Source: Pseudonocardia sp. (GTDB taxonomy: Bacteria > Actinomycetota > Actinomycetes > Mycobacteriales > Pseudonocardiaceae). From it: DNA of 44,790 bases. Positions 23,938-32,381 of this stretch are shown piece after piece; within the stretch, counting starts at the first letter, position 1, and each line of letters starts with the position of its first letter. The position numbers were made by a program, and so were the translations under genes. The notes under the pieces are model-generated. The model saw nothing but the letters and a program-made list of their open reading frames with translations. It was not told where the DNA came from and did no database searches. The stretch spans positions 1-44,790 of the forward strand of contig JASLAP010000298.1 of assembly GCA_030147065.1 (NCBI GenBank), given 5' to 3'.

Positions 23938-25277
23938 CTCGGCGCCGGCACGTCGACCCGGACCTGCAACCCGCCCAGCCGGGCCCGCCGGAAGGTCAGC
24001 GTCCCGCCCAGCTCGCGCGCCCGGTCCTGCATGTTCACCAGGCCCCGGTGCTCGCCGGAGGGGGCCGCGGCGGCGGCCCGCAGGCTGCGCCGGACCTCCT
24101 CGGGCCGCCCGCAGCCGTCGTCGGAGACGGTCAGCCGGACGCGCCCCGGGCCGTACGCCAGCCGGACGACCGCGCGGCGGGCCTCGCCGTGCACCGCGGT
24201 GTTGAACAGCGCCTCGCCGGCGATCCGGAACAGCGACTGCTCGCACGCGGCCGGCAGCGCCACCGGCTCGCCGCCGATCCGCACCTCCACCCGCAGCTCG
24301 TCGGGCATGTGCACGCCGGAGAGCCGGCGCAGCATGGACGGCAGGTCCTCGTCGGCGCCGTGGTCGCCGTCGTTGAGCGCGTAGATCGCCGACCGGAGCT
24401 GCTCGACGGCCCGGCGGGTCAGGTCCTTGGCGGTGCCCAGCGCGCCGCGCAGCCGGTCGTCGGCGATCTCCGAGCGGACCAGCTCGATGTGCATCCCGGC
24501 CGACAGCGCGTACTGGGTGACGCTGTCGTGCAGCTCGCGGGCGATCCGGTGGCGCTCGTCGTCGAGCACCTCGCGCTGGCGGGCCGCGCCCAGCTCGGCC
24601 TGGGTGGCCACCAGCTCGTCGTGGCGCGCCCGCAGGTCGTCGGCCTGGCGGGCGGTGCGGGTGTGCAACCGGGCCGAGTGCTCCAGCAGGGCGCAGTTCT
24701 GCAGCGCGGACGCGGTCTGCCCGGCCAGGATGCGCAGCACCGAGTGGTCGGTCTCGTCGACCTCGCGGTCGGGCGGGGTCCAGGCGACCAGCCCGCCGAC
24801 CGACCGGCCGTCCAGCCGGATCGGCACGTGCAGGTGCCGGCGGCCGGCCTCGTGGTCGTGCTCGGGCCGGTCGGCGTCGGCCCGGATGTGCTCGAGGTGG
24901 CTCCACACCCGGGGCGGGACGCCGGCCCGTCCGGTCCACTCGGCGCCGTCCGGTCCGCGGACCAGGTGGCGCGGCTGCGAATCCGGCAGGGCGCCGTCGA
25001 CCAGGGCGAACACGACCCACTCCGCGGCGAGGTGGTCGGCGGTGGCCTCGACGACCGCGCGGACCAGCGCCGCGGAGCCCTCCATGGTCCGCACCAGCGC
25101 CGCGGAGATCCGTTCCAGGGAGGTGATGACCCGCTGCAGCCGCTCGGCGTGCAGCCGGTACTCGGGGTAGTAGTGCGGCTTGCCCGAGCGCAGCCCGGTC
25201 AGCGCCTCGATGTCCGGTCGCGCCCGGCCGCCGGGCTGCGGGGTCGGGCGGCGCGGCCACTGCGCCGCGGCGGTCAC
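23934..25277 (-). CDS. GAF-domain histidine kinase (HisKA_3 type)
   Basis: A 447-residue kinase lacking membrane helices, so a cytoplasmic sensor. A GAF domain lies at about 65-205 (VVEATADHLAAEWVVFALVD, then LAGQTASALQNCALLEH). A coiled coil follows. The dimerisation helix ERHRIARELHDSVTQYALSA contains the phospho-acceptor His. The ATPase domain shows NTAVHGEARR, SDDGCG and HRGLVNMQDRARELGG. It begins 7 nt after the dehydrogenase gene and overlaps the regulator gene. The GAF ligand is unknown; an alcohol or aldehyde signal is inferred only from context. Confidence 0.93.
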   Translation of the reverse strand: MTAAAQWPRRPTPQPGGRARPDIEALTGLRSGKPHYYPEYRLHAERLQRVITSLERISAALVRTMEGSAALVRAVVEATADHLAAEWVVFALVDGALPDSQPRHLVRGPDGAEWTGRAGVPPRVWSHLEHIRADADRPEHDHEAGRRHLHVPIRLDGRSVGGLVAWTPPDREVDETDHSVLRILAGQTASALQNCALLEHSARLHTRTARQADDLRARHDELVATQAELGAARQREVLDDERHRIARELHDSVTQYALSAGMHIELVRSEIADDRLRGALGTAKDLTRRAVEQLRSAIYALNDGDHGADEDLPSMLRRLSGVHMPDELRVEVRIGGEPVALPAACEQSLFRIAGEALFNTAVHGEARRAVVRLAYGPGRVRLTVSDDGCGRPEEVRRSLRAAAAAPSGEHRGLVNMQDRARELGGTLTFRRARLGGLQVRVDVPAPR

Positions 25278-25284
25278 CCGGTCC

Positions 25285-26532
25285 TCACAGGGCGGCCTTG
25301 AACAGCGCCTCGATGTCGGACTTCTCGGTGTCGCGCGGGTTGGTGGTCAGGCAGGCGTCGCCGAGGGTCAGCTCGGCCAGCCGGGGGATGTCCTCGGCGC
25401 TCACCCCGAGCGCGGCCAGCCCGCCCGGCACGCCGACCTCGTCGCCCAGCGTGCGGACCGCCGCGGCCACCAGCTCGACGGCCTCCTCGGCCGGGGCGCC
25501 GGCCACGTCCAGCCCCATGGCCTGGGCGATCGGCACGAACCGCTCCGGCAGCGCCGCCCCGTTGTACCGGATGACGTGCGGCAGCAGCACCCCGTTGACC
25601 ACCCCGTGCGGCAGGTCGAGCAGGCCGCCGACCTGGTGGCTCATCGCGTGCGTGGCGCCCAGGATCGCGTTGGTGAACGCCAGCCCGGCCGCCAGCGCGG
25701 CCTGCGCCATCGCCGAGCGCGCCGCGCCGTCGGCGGGCCGGTGCATGGTGCGCGCCAGGTTGCCGTTGACCAGCGAGACGGCCTGCAGCGCGTGGTGGTC
25801 GGTGAGCGGGCCGCGGGCCAGCGAGACGAACGCCTCGATGCCGTGGGTCAGCGCGTCCAGCCCGGTGGCCGCGTTGAGCCACTCGGGCATGGTGACCAGC
25901 AGCCGCGGGTCGATCACCGAGACGTCCGGGACCAGCGCCCGGCCCATGATCGTGATCTTGGTCTGGCGGGCGGTGTCGGTGACGATGCAGAACTGCGAGA
26001 CGTCCGCACCGGTGCCCGAGGTGGACGGCATCATGATCAGCGGAGGGATCGGGTGGGCGATCCGGTCGATGCCCTCGAAGTCCAGGATCCGCCCGCCGTT
26101 GGCGGCCAGCAGCGCGACGCCCTTCGCCGCGTCGATCACCGAGCCGCCGCCGATGCCCAGCACCACGTCGCAGCCGGACTCCGCGTACTGCCGGTGCCCG
26201 GCCTCGATCTCGTGGTCCTTGGGGTTGGGCGTCAGGTCCTGCCAGACGACCGGGTGCAGCCCGGCCTCGCGCAGCTGGCCGAGCAGTTGCGTCGGCCAGC
26301 CGGCCGACATCAGCCCGGGGTCGGTGACCACGAACGGCCGCCGCGCCCCCAGGCGGACGGCGGCGTGCGCGGCCTCGGGCAGCGAGTTCGGGCCGAACAC
26401 GATCTCCGGGGCGTGGAACTTGGACAGCCGCGGCGGCGGGGTGGACGCCGGATCGGCCCGGTGGCCGGGCCGGTCGCGCCCGTCGAGCAGGACCGGGTCG
26501 CCCGCCGGGCGGGCCTCGTCGACGAGGACCAC
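25285..26532 (-). CDS. Iron-dependent (group III) alcohol dehydrogenase
   Basis: A 415-residue NAD-dependent alcohol dehydrogenase. Domain 1 holds GIGGGSVIDAAKGVALLAAN (NAD loop). Domain 2 supplies the metal ligands: Asp and His in GLDALTHGIEAF, His in ATHAMSHQVGG and His in LDLPHG. The start is GTG 26532, preceded by GGAGGGCGAC. This gives about 35 residues of unusual N-terminal extension before the domain begins at LSKFHAPEIVFG. A TAACCT -10-like box lies about 62 bp upstream. It heads an operon with a histidine kinase and response regulator, like ErcA-type dehydrogenases beside alcohol-sensing systems. The substrate is not determined. Confidence 0.93.
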   Translation of the reverse strand: MVLVDEARPAGDPVLLDGRDRPGHRADPASTPPPRLSKFHAPEIVFGPNSLPEAAHAAVRLGARRPFVVTDPGLMSAGWPTQLLGQLREAGLHPVVWQDLTPNPKDHEIEAGHRQYAESGCDVVLGIGGGSVIDAAKGVALLAANGGRILDFEGIDRIAHPIPPLIMMPSTSGTGADVSQFCIVTDTARQTKITIMGRALVPDVSVIDPRLLVTMPEWLNAATGLDALTHGIEAFVSLARGPLTDHHALQAVSLVNGNLARTMHRPADGAARSAMAQAALAAGLAFTNAILGATHAMSHQVGGLLDLPHGVVNGVLLPHVIRYNGAALPERFVPIAQAMGLDVAGAPAEEAVELVAAAVRTLGDEVGVPGGLAALGVSAEDIPRLAELTLGDACLTTNPRDTEKSDIEALFKAAL

Positions 26533-26690
26533 GTCGCCCTCCTGCACCAGATCACGAGCCGTTGCGCCGGACGTCCGCGGCCCGCGCCCGGCCCAGGTTA
26601 CAAGGCGGGGGAGGGTCCGGGCGGTCCGTCGGGCGCCCGTCCGGGTGGCCGGCCCCGCCCGCCGGTCAGGTCCGTCCGGGGGCTCGACGG

Positions 26691-27806
26691 TCAGGGGGTG
26701 TGGATGGGGCCCTCCCGCTGGGCCAGCGGGGCGCCGCCGCCGCCCCAGTGCTTGGCGATCATCTCCGCGGCGATCGAGACCGCGGTCTCCTCGGGGGTGC
26801 GCGCACCCAGGTCCAGGCCGATCGGGCTGGACATCCGGGCGATCTCCTCGTCGGTGATCCCGCGCTCGCGCAGCCGCTCCAGCCGGTCGTCGTGGGTGCG
26901 CCGGGAACCCATGGCGCCGATGTAGCCGACCTCGGGCAACCGCAGCGCGACCTCCAGCAGCGGCACGTCGAACTTGGGGTCGTGGGTGAGCACGCACAGC
27001 GCGGTGCGCGCGTCGATCCGCCCGGCCTCGGCCTCGGCCTTCAGGTACCGGTGCGGCCACTCGACGACGACCTCGTTGGCCCCGGGGAACCGGGACGCGG
27101 TGGCGAACACCGGCCGGGCGTCGCACACCGTCACCCGGAACCCGAGGAAGCTGCCGATCCGGGCGACCGCGGCCGCGAAGTCGATGGCCCCGAACACGAT
27201 CATCCGGGGCGGCGGGGCGAACGACTCGACGAACACCGACAGCCCCTCGCCGCGGCGCTGGCCGTCGACGCCGTAGGTCAGCATCGCGTTGCGCCCGGAG
27301 TCGAGCAGCCCGCGGGCGTCGTCGCGCAGGGCGTCGTCGAGCCGGGCCGAGCCGGTGCTGCCCTCGGCGCGGTCCGGCCACACCACGACCCGGCGGCCGA
27401 GCCGGTCGGCCGGCCCGGACACCACGGTCGCCACCGCGACCGGCGACTCCGCCTTCACCGCCTCGGCGACCGCGCCGAGCTGCTGGAAGGTCTGCGGGGT
27501 CACCTTCTCCACGAAGATGTCGATGATGCCGCCGCAGGTCAGCCCGACGGCGAAGGCGTCGTCGTCGGACACGCCGTAGCGCTGCAGGACCGGGCGGCCG
27601 TCGGCGAGCACCTGCTCGCCCAGCTCGTACACCGCGCCCTCGACGCAGCCGCCGGACACGCTGCCGACGGCCTCGCCCGCCGGTCCGACCAGCATGGACG
27701 CGCCCGGCTGGCGGGGCGCGGAGCTGTAGGTGCCGACGACGGTGGCCAGGGCCGCGGTCTCGCCCTTGCGCCACCACTCGTCGAGCTTGGTCAACACGTC
27801 ACGCAT
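26691..27806 (-). CDS. XdhC/CoxI-family molybdenum cofactor maturation protein
   Basis: A 371-residue protein. XdhC binds molybdopterin, helps its sulfuration and delivers it to xanthine-dehydrogenase-like enzymes. The N-terminal domain is WWRKGETAALATVVGTYSSA, then GSVSGGCVEGAV, then GLTCGGIIDIFVE. The C-terminal Rossmann-like XdhC_C domain is MIVFGAIDFAAAVARIGSFL, then CVLTHDPKFDVPLLEVAL, then YIGAMGSRRTHDDRLERL. Its start overlaps the VWA-protein stop by 8 bp. No molybdenum hydroxylase gene is nearby. Confidence 0.95.
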   Translation of the reverse strand: MRDVLTKLDEWWRKGETAALATVVGTYSSAPRQPGASMLVGPAGEAVGSVSGGCVEGAVYELGEQVLADGRPVLQRYGVSDDDAFAVGLTCGGIIDIFVEKVTPQTFQQLGAVAEAVKAESPVAVATVVSGPADRLGRRVVVWPDRAEGSTGSARLDDALRDDARGLLDSGRNAMLTYGVDGQRRGEGLSVFVESFAPPPRMIVFGAIDFAAAVARIGSFLGFRVTVCDARPVFATASRFPGANEVVVEWPHRYLKAEAEAGRIDARTALCVLTHDPKFDVPLLEVALRLPEVGYIGAMGSRRTHDDRLERLRERGITDEEIARMSSPIGLDLGARTPEETAVSIAAEMIAKHWGGGGAPLAQREGPIHTP

Positions 27807-28959
27807 GTCCCACTCCCGTGCTCGGGCGCCGGCCGTCGTCGCGGCGCAGCAGGTCGAGCAGCTGCTCCAGGGTGGCCAGGCTGTGCCCGGCCAGCAGTTC
27901 GTCCAAGTACGGCAGGGCGGCGACTATTCCGCCCTGCACGGGTGCGTAGCCCTGCTTGCCGGCGTGCGGGTTCACCCACACCAGCCGGTGGGCCAGCCGG
28001 CGCAGCCGGGCCATCTGGTCGCCCAGCAGGTCGGTCTCGCCGCGCTCCCAGCCGTCGGAGAACACCACGACGATCGCCCGCCGGGCCGCCCCGCGCTGGC
28101 CCCAGCGGTCCACGAAGGCCCGCAGCACCTCGCCCAGCCGGGTGCCGCCGGACCAGTCGGGGATGGCCCGGCCGGCGGCGGCGAGCGCCCGGTCGGCGTC
28201 GCGCATCCGCAGCTCCCGGGTGATCCGGGTGAGCCGGGTGCCCAGGGTGAACGCCTCGACGGCGCCGGGGGAGCGGCGCACCACGACGTGCGCGAAGCGC
28301 AGCAGGGCGTCGGCGTAGGGCTCCATCGACCCGGACACGTCGACCAGCAGCACGATCCGGCGCGGCCGCGGCGAGCGGTCGCGGTGGTGCAGCTCGCGCA
28401 GCTCACCCTGGTTGCGCAGCGCGGCGCGCAGCGTGCGGCCGGGGTCGGTGGCGCCGCGGCGGTGCGGTCGCAGCCGCCGGGACGGGCGCATCGGCAGCTG
28501 CGGTCGCAGCAGCGCCAGCAGCCGGCGCAGGTGCTCGCGCTCGGCCGGGCTGAGCTCGCCGAAGTCGCGGTTGCGCAGCAGCTCGGTGCCGCTGGCCCGG
28601 GCGTGCAGGTTCGGCTGCTCGTCGTCCTCGCCCTCCCCGGCGTCCTCGGACGGGTCCAGCGCGGCCAGCCGGGGCGGCGGCGGCCGGCGCTCGTCGATCA
28701 CCTGGGTGCGGCCGCCGACCTGCGGGGTGAACCAGTCGGCGAAGGCCTGGTCGTAGCGCGGCACGTCGTCGGGGTCGGAGCACAGGGTGAGCCGGCCGGC
28801 CCAGTAGGTCTGGGTCCGGCTGGTGACGTCCAGCGCGTCCAGCGCGCCGAGGAACGCCGCGACCCGGTCGGTGGTGACGGCCAGGCCCGCGCTGCGCAGC
28901 ACGGCGGTGAAGCCGACCAGGCCCTGGATCGGGTCGTCGGCCGGGACCGGCGCGGTCAC
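27799..28959 (-). CDS. CoxE-like von Willebrand factor A domain protein
   Basis: A 386-residue cytoplasmic protein. The N-terminal part resembles CoxE (VGFTAVLRSAGLAVTTDRVA, then YDQAFADWFTPQ). A disordered acidic stretch precedes the VWA domain (residues about 190-350). The MIDAS motif IVLLVDVSGSMEPYADALL is complete, with Thr and Asp partners in SGGTRLGE and VVFSDGWERGE. CoxE works with the AAA+ protein CoxD in inserting the Mo centre of CO dehydrogenase-type enzymes. GTG 28959 lies 5 nt after the MoxR stop. Confidence 0.92.
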   Translation of the reverse strand: MTAPVPADDPIQGLVGFTAVLRSAGLAVTTDRVAAFLGALDALDVTSRTQTYWAGRLTLCSDPDDVPRYDQAFADWFTPQVGGRTQVIDERRPPPPRLAALDPSEDAGEGEDDEQPNLHARASGTELLRNRDFGELSPAEREHLRRLLALLRPQLPMRPSRRLRPHRRGATDPGRTLRAALRNQGELRELHHRDRSPRPRRIVLLVDVSGSMEPYADALLRFAHVVVRRSPGAVEAFTLGTRLTRITRELRMRDADRALAAAGRAIPDWSGGTRLGEVLRAFVDRWGQRGAARRAIVVVFSDGWERGETDLLGDQMARLRRLAHRLVWVNPHAGKQGYAPVQGGIVAALPYLDELLAGHSLATLEQLLDLLRRDDGRRPSTGVGHA

Positions 28960-28964
28960 GGCGC

Positions 28965-29867
28965 TCAGGACGCCAGCAGGGCGTCGAGCTGCTTGCGCAC
29001 CCGGTCGGCGTCCTCGCGGTACTTGAGCACCGCGCCGAGGGTGGCCGCGGCGCTGTCCAGGTCGAGGTGCCGGGCGCCGACCAGCTGCAGCGCCCGGGCC
29101 CAGTCCAGGGTCTCGGCGACGCCGGGCGGCTTGAGCAGGTCGGCCTGGCGCAGCGTGCGGACCGCGCCGGCCACCTGGGCGGCCAGCCGCTCGGGGATGC
29201 CGGGCAGCCGGGCGTGCAGGATCTCGATCTCGCGCTGCAGGTCGGGGTGGTCGAGCCAGAGGTAGAGGCAGCGGCGCTTGAGCGCGTCGTGCACCTCGCG
29301 GGTGCGGTTGGAGGTCAGCACGACCAGCGGCGGCGCGGTGGACCGGATCTCGCCGATCTCCGGGATGCTCACCGCGTGCTCGGTGAGCACCTCGAGCAGG
29401 AAGGCCTCGAACTCGTCGTCGGCGCGGTCGATCTCGTCGATCAGCAGCACGCTCGGCGAGGTCTGCAGGGCCCGCAGGATCGGGCGGGCCAGCAGGAACC
29501 GCGGGTCGTAGAGGGAGGCCTCGATCGAGTCGGCGTCCAGCCGGTCCCCGGCGGCGCCGGCCGCGGCCTCCAGCGAGCGCAGGTGCAGCAGCTGGCGGGG
29601 GAAGTCCCAGTCGTAGAGGGCCTGGGAGGCGTCGATGCCGTCGTGGCACTGCAGCCGGATCAGCTCCGCGCCCAGCACCTGGGCCAGCGCCTGGGCCAGC
29701 GCGGTCTTCCCGGTGCCCGGCTCGCCCTCGCAGAACAGCGGGCGGTTCATCTTCAGCGCCAGGAACGCGGCGGTGGCCAGACCGTCGTCGGCGAGGTAGC
29801 CGGTCGCGCGCAGCGCACCGGCCAGCGCGACCGGCGTGTCGGTGGCGTTGCGGGGGGCATCGGTCAC
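28965..29867 (-). CDS. MoxR/CoxD-family AAA+ ATPase
   Basis: A 300-residue chaperone-like ATPase. Walker A is CEGEPGTGKTALAQALAQ, Walker B is VLLIDEIDRAD, sensor 1 is PLVVLTSNRTRE, and the arginine-finger region is DALKRRCLYLWLDHPD. The MoxR-VWA pair followed by XdhC is the layout of molybdenum hydroxylase maturation operons (coxD-coxE-coxF). The GTG start was chosen because the longer form would add a non-conserved MAAAAGVCHAGR leader. It is divergent from the rpf gene across about 500 bp. Confidence 0.93.
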   Translation of the reverse strand: MTDAPRNATDTPVALAGALRATGYLADDGLATAAFLALKMNRPLFCEGEPGTGKTALAQALAQVLGAELIRLQCHDGIDASQALYDWDFPRQLLHLRSLEAAAGAAGDRLDADSIEASLYDPRFLLARPILRALQTSPSVLLIDEIDRADDEFEAFLLEVLTEHAVSIPEIGEIRSTAPPLVVLTSNRTREVHDALKRRCLYLWLDHPDLQREIEILHARLPGIPERLAAQVAGAVRTLRQADLLKPPGVAETLDWARALQLVGARHLDLDSAAATLGAVLKYREDADRVRKQLDALLAS

Positions 29868-30084
29868 CCGACCAGCATGGCAAACCCCCGCGGCGGCAGC
29901 CACCGCACGCCACCGCTGCGGTAACGCTCCGTAGTAGGTTCACGACAACGGGTGGACGGTCGGGTGTGACGCAGCCGGTGACATTTCCACTTTGAATGTA
30001 TTTCATTCGCCGTGATGCCGCCGTAATCCACCCGTCGCCACCTGCGGGAGTTCCCGGCATCGGAGTCGTGATCCGGTCGTTACC

Positions 30085-30098
30085 GTGACGATGCTCAC
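30085..30098. promoter_or_regulatory. CRP-like site upstream of the first rpf gene
   Basis: GTGA-CGATGC-TCAC matches the GTGA-N6-TCAC core of the CRP/Rv3676 consensus. It is about 270 bp upstream of the rpf ATG. In M. tuberculosis rpfA is a known CRP target, which makes the match more credible. Confidence 0.5.
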
Positions 30099-30180
30099 TG
30101 AACCGATATTTGGCGATCTCGGCGCGTCGCCTCGTAATGTCGGCGCTCGGTCGTTCCGAGAGGGCCGGCCGGAAATGCAG

Positions 30181-30217
30181 CCGGAACCACAGCGCCATTG
30201 CCCCCCCGTGGTTCCGG
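30181..30217 (+). other. Perfect hairpin in the rpf leader
   Basis: CCGGAACCAC and GTGGTTCCGG form a perfect 10-bp stem around a 17-nt loop ending in seven C. It lies 150 nt before the rpf ATG and so within the probable transcript. It could be an attenuator, an RNA stability element or a repressor site. Confidence 0.5.
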
Positions 30218-30367
30218 TCCGCCGACACATGATCAGAACGGGACGGGAAAAGCGCCCCATGATCCGGCTCTCCCCAGTGGCCGGTTCGGTGCCAGCAGAA
30301 CGATCACGGATCGCCCGAGGGCGCGTCCGGACGTTCGATTCCCGCCCTGTGGATGGAGAAAACTGCC

Positions 30368-30952
30368 ATGAACTCTCGCCCCGCCTCGACCGCCGGTCGA
30401 AGTCTCGTCCGCCTCGCCCTCGTGGGCGCTGTCGCCGTCGGCTCGTCCGCCGCCCTCGCGGGTACCGCGAACGCGGCGCCGGAGTCCGCCTGGGACAAGC
30501 TCGCGCAGTGCGAGAGCAGCGGCAACTGGTCGATCAACACCGGCAACGGCTACTACGGCGGGCTGCAGTTCAGCGCCCGCACCTGGCGCGCGTTCGGCGG
30601 CACCGGCCTGCCGCACCAGGCCAGCAAGGCCCAGCAGATCGCGGTCGCCGAGCGCACCCTGGCCGCCCAGGGCTGGAACGCCTGGCCGAACTGCTCGCGC
30701 AAGATGGGCCTGCGCGGCCTGCCCGCCGAGCCCGGCAAGGTCCGCGCCTCCGCCCCGGCGCCGGCCGCGCCCGCCGCCGCCCCGGTGGCCAAGAACGGCG
30801 CCGACTACACCGTCGCCGCCGGTGACACGCTGAGCAAGATCGCTTCCCGGGAGAACGTGCCCGGCGGCTGGCAGGCGCTCTACCAGCGCAACTCCGACGT
30901 GCTGAGCAACCCCAACGTGCTCCGCGTCGGCCAGCAGCTCGACCTGCGCTGA
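30368..30952 (+). CDS. rpfA: Resuscitation-promoting factor with LysM domain
   Basis: A 194-residue secreted muralytic enzyme that wakes dormant actinobacterial cells. The signal peptide ends near LAGTANAA. The Rpf catalytic domain follows: WDKLAQCESSGNWSINTGNG (Glu in CESSG is catalytic), YYGGLQFSARTWRAFGG, and QIAVAERTLAAQGWNAWP. An Ala/Pro linker leads to a LysM peptidoglycan-binding domain (DYTVAAGDTLSKIA). The start is set by GGAG 9 nt upstream. Adjacent moaE matches the M. tuberculosis rpfA neighbourhood. A CRP-like site and a hairpin lie in its leader region. Confidence 0.95.
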   Translation: MNSRPASTAGRSLVRLALVGAVAVGSSAALAGTANAAPESAWDKLAQCESSGNWSINTGNGYYGGLQFSARTWRAFGGTGLPHQASKAQQIAVAERTLAAQGWNAWPNCSRKMGLRGLPAEPGKVRASAPAPAAPAAAPVAKNGADYTVAAGDTLSKIASRENVPGGWQALYQRNSDVLSNPNVLRVGQQLDLR

Positions 30953-30958
30953 TCCCCG

Positions 30959-30992
30959 GGGGCGGGCCCGTCCCCCGGCGCGGGTCCGCCCC
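30959..30992. terminator. Terminator between rpf and convergent moaE
   Basis: A 12-bp stem (GGGGCGGGCCCG with CGGGTCCGCCCC, one G-U pair) has a 10-nt loop. It begins 7 nt after the rpf stop and ends 3 nt before the moaE stop, so it can serve both strands. Confidence 0.7.
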
Positions 30993-30994
30993 GG

Positions 30995-31435
30995 TCAGGT
31001 CGAGTTGACCCACTCGTCGGTGCCGTCGGCGAACACCTGGTGCTTCCACACCGGCAGCAGCCGCTTGACCTCGTCGACCAGCTCGGCGCAGGTCGCGAAG
31101 GCCGCCTGCCGGTGGTCCGCGGCCACCGCGCAGGCCAGGGCCACGTCGCCGACGGCCAGCCGGCCCACCCGGTGGCTGACCGCGATCGCCCGGACCCCCT
31201 CGGCCCGCGCGGCCACCTGGGCGGCGACCTCGGCCACGACCGCCGCGGCGGTCGGGTGCGCGGAGTACTCCAGGCCGTCGACCGCCCGGCCGCCGTCGTG
31301 GTCGCGGACCACCCCGGCGAAGGTCACCACCGCCCCGGCGGTGGCCCGGTCGACCAGCGCGGCGTGCCGGGCCACGTCCAGCGGCTCCTCGCCGACCTCG
31401 GCCAGCACGACCTCGGCCATCGGCTCCCCGGTCAC
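30995..31435 (-). CDS. moaE: Molybdopterin synthase catalytic subunit MoaE
   Basis: The large subunit of MPT synthase, which with MoaD inserts two sulfurs into cPMP. 146 residues. Typical blocks are AGAVVTFAGVVRDHDGGRAV, GLEYSAHPTAA, AIAVSHRVGRLAVGDVALA, and LVDEVKRLLPVWKHQVFADG, with the catalytic Lys residues. GTG 31435 is preferred: it overlaps the mog stop as GTGA and GGAGGGG lies upstream. ATG 31420 is an alternative. No moaD or moaA lies in this window. Confidence 0.94.
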   Translation of the reverse strand: MTGEPMAEVVLAEVGEEPLDVARHAALVDRATAGAVVTFAGVVRDHDGGRAVDGLEYSAHPTAAAVVAEVAAQVAARAEGVRAIAVSHRVGRLAVGDVALACAVAADHRQAAFATCAELVDEVKRLLPVWKHQVFADGTDEWVNST

Positions 31436-31908
31436 CGGTGATCCCCTCCGCGCAGTTGGTCGACCGCGTGCTCCAGCACGCCGTCCAGCACGGCGAGCCC
31501 GTCGCGCACCCCGCCGGTCGAGCCGGGCAGGTTCACCACCAGCGTCCGGCCGGCGACGCCGGCCAGGCCGCGGGACAGCACCGCGGTGGGGACGGTGGGC
31601 GCGCCCGCGGCGCGGATCGCGTCGGCCAGCCCGGGCACCTCGTAGTCGAGCACCCCGCGGGTGACCTCGGGGGTGGCGTCGGTCGGCGAGATGCCGGTGC
31701 CGCCGGTGGTGAGGACGACGTCCGCGCCGTCGGCGACCGCGGCCCGCAGCGCGTCGGCCACCGGTTCGCCGTCCGGCACGACGACCGGGTCGGGGGTGTC
31801 GAACCCGCGCCCGCGCAGCCACTGCGCGATCACCGGGCCGCTGCGGTCGGCGTACACGCCGGCGGCCGCCCGGTTGGACGCGGTGATCACCACCGCCCGG
31901 CCGGTCAC
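31432..31908 (-). CDS. mog: Molybdopterin adenylyltransferase-type protein (Mog/MoaB)
   Basis: A 158-residue MoaB/Mog-fold protein that adenylates molybdopterin before molybdenum insertion. Motifs are VITASNRAAAGVYADRSGPV, DGADVVLTTGGTGISPTDAT (the TTGGTG MPT-binding loop) and RTLVVNLPGSTGGVRDGLAV. GTG 31908 overlaps the moaC stop as GTGA and has GGAGG just upstream. It is the middle gene of moaC-mog-moaE; the same order is found as Rv0864-Rv0866 in M. tuberculosis. Confidence 0.94.
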   Translation of the reverse strand: MTGRAVVITASNRAAAGVYADRSGPVIAQWLRGRGFDTPDPVVVPDGEPVADALRAAVADGADVVLTTGGTGISPTDATPEVTRGVLDYEVPGLADAIRAAGAPTVPTAVLSRGLAGVAGRTLVVNLPGSTGGVRDGLAVLDGVLEHAVDQLRGGDHR

Positions 31909-32381
31909 CGGTCCTCCGGACGGGTCCAGGTGCCCGACCGGCCGCCGTCCTTGCGGTCCACCTGCACCCCGTCCAGCACCGCGGCCGGGTCGACGGCCTT
32001 GACCATGTCGTGCAGGGTCAGCCCGGCCACCGCCACCGCGGTCAGCGCCTCCATCTCGACGCCGGTCCGGTCGGTGGTCTTGACGGTGGCCCGGATGTGC
32101 ACGCGGTCGCCGTCGGGCTCCAGCTCGACGGTCACCCCGCCCAGGGCGATCGGGTGGCACAGCGGCACGATGTCCGGCGTCCGCTTGGCGCCCATGATCC
32201 CGGCGATCCGGGCGGTGGCCAGCGCGTCGCCCTTGGGCAGGCCGTCGCGGCGCAGCAGCTCCACCACCTCGGCGGTGGTCCGCAGCGTGCCGGACGCCGT
32301 CGCGGTGCGGGCGGTCGGTTCCTTCCCGGTGACGTCCACCATCCGGGCGGACCCGGCGGCGTCGACGTGCGTGAGCTCCAC
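31905..32381 (-). CDS. moaC: Cyclic pyranopterin monophosphate synthase MoaC
   Basis: Converts the MoaA product to cyclic pyranopterin monophosphate, the first stable Moco intermediate. 158 residues, normal length. Motifs are MVDVTGKEPTARTATASG, GDALATARIAGIMGAKRT, IVPLCHPIALGGVTVEL and GVEMEALTAVAVAGLTLHDM, followed by VKAVDP, with the conserved active-site His and Lys residues. It starts with a GTG and is the first gene of moaC-mog-moaE. A second rpf gene lies divergently upstream across about 370 bp. Confidence 0.96.
   Translation of the reverse strand: MELTHVDAAGSARMVDVTGKEPTARTATASGTLRTTAEVVELLRRDGLPKGDALATARIAGIMGAKRTPDIVPLCHPIALGGVTVELEPDGDRVHIRATVKTTDRTGVEMEALTAVAVAGLTLHDMVKAVDPAAVLDGVQVDRKDGGRSGTWTRPEDR

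Larger units (their letters stand above)
29868..30367. other. Long, locally AT-rich interval between moxR and rpf
   Basis: No gene is supported here. From about 29985 to 30140 the sequence is clearly more AT-rich than its surroundings, with GAATG-TATTT-CATTC at 29994-30008, GATATTTGG near 30106 and TAATGT at 30135. It holds a CRP-like palindrome and a long perfect hairpin. It must carry the promoters of both divergent genes and gives rpf a leader of up to about 230 nt. I could not match it to the ydaO or another known riboswitch. Confidence 0.6.

Noticed and set aside
29904..30367. A ydaO (c-di-AMP) riboswitch upstream of rpf, as in Streptomyces
   Set aside because: None of the conserved aptamer blocks is visible in either rpf leader. 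Only a hairpin and a CRP-like site can be supported.
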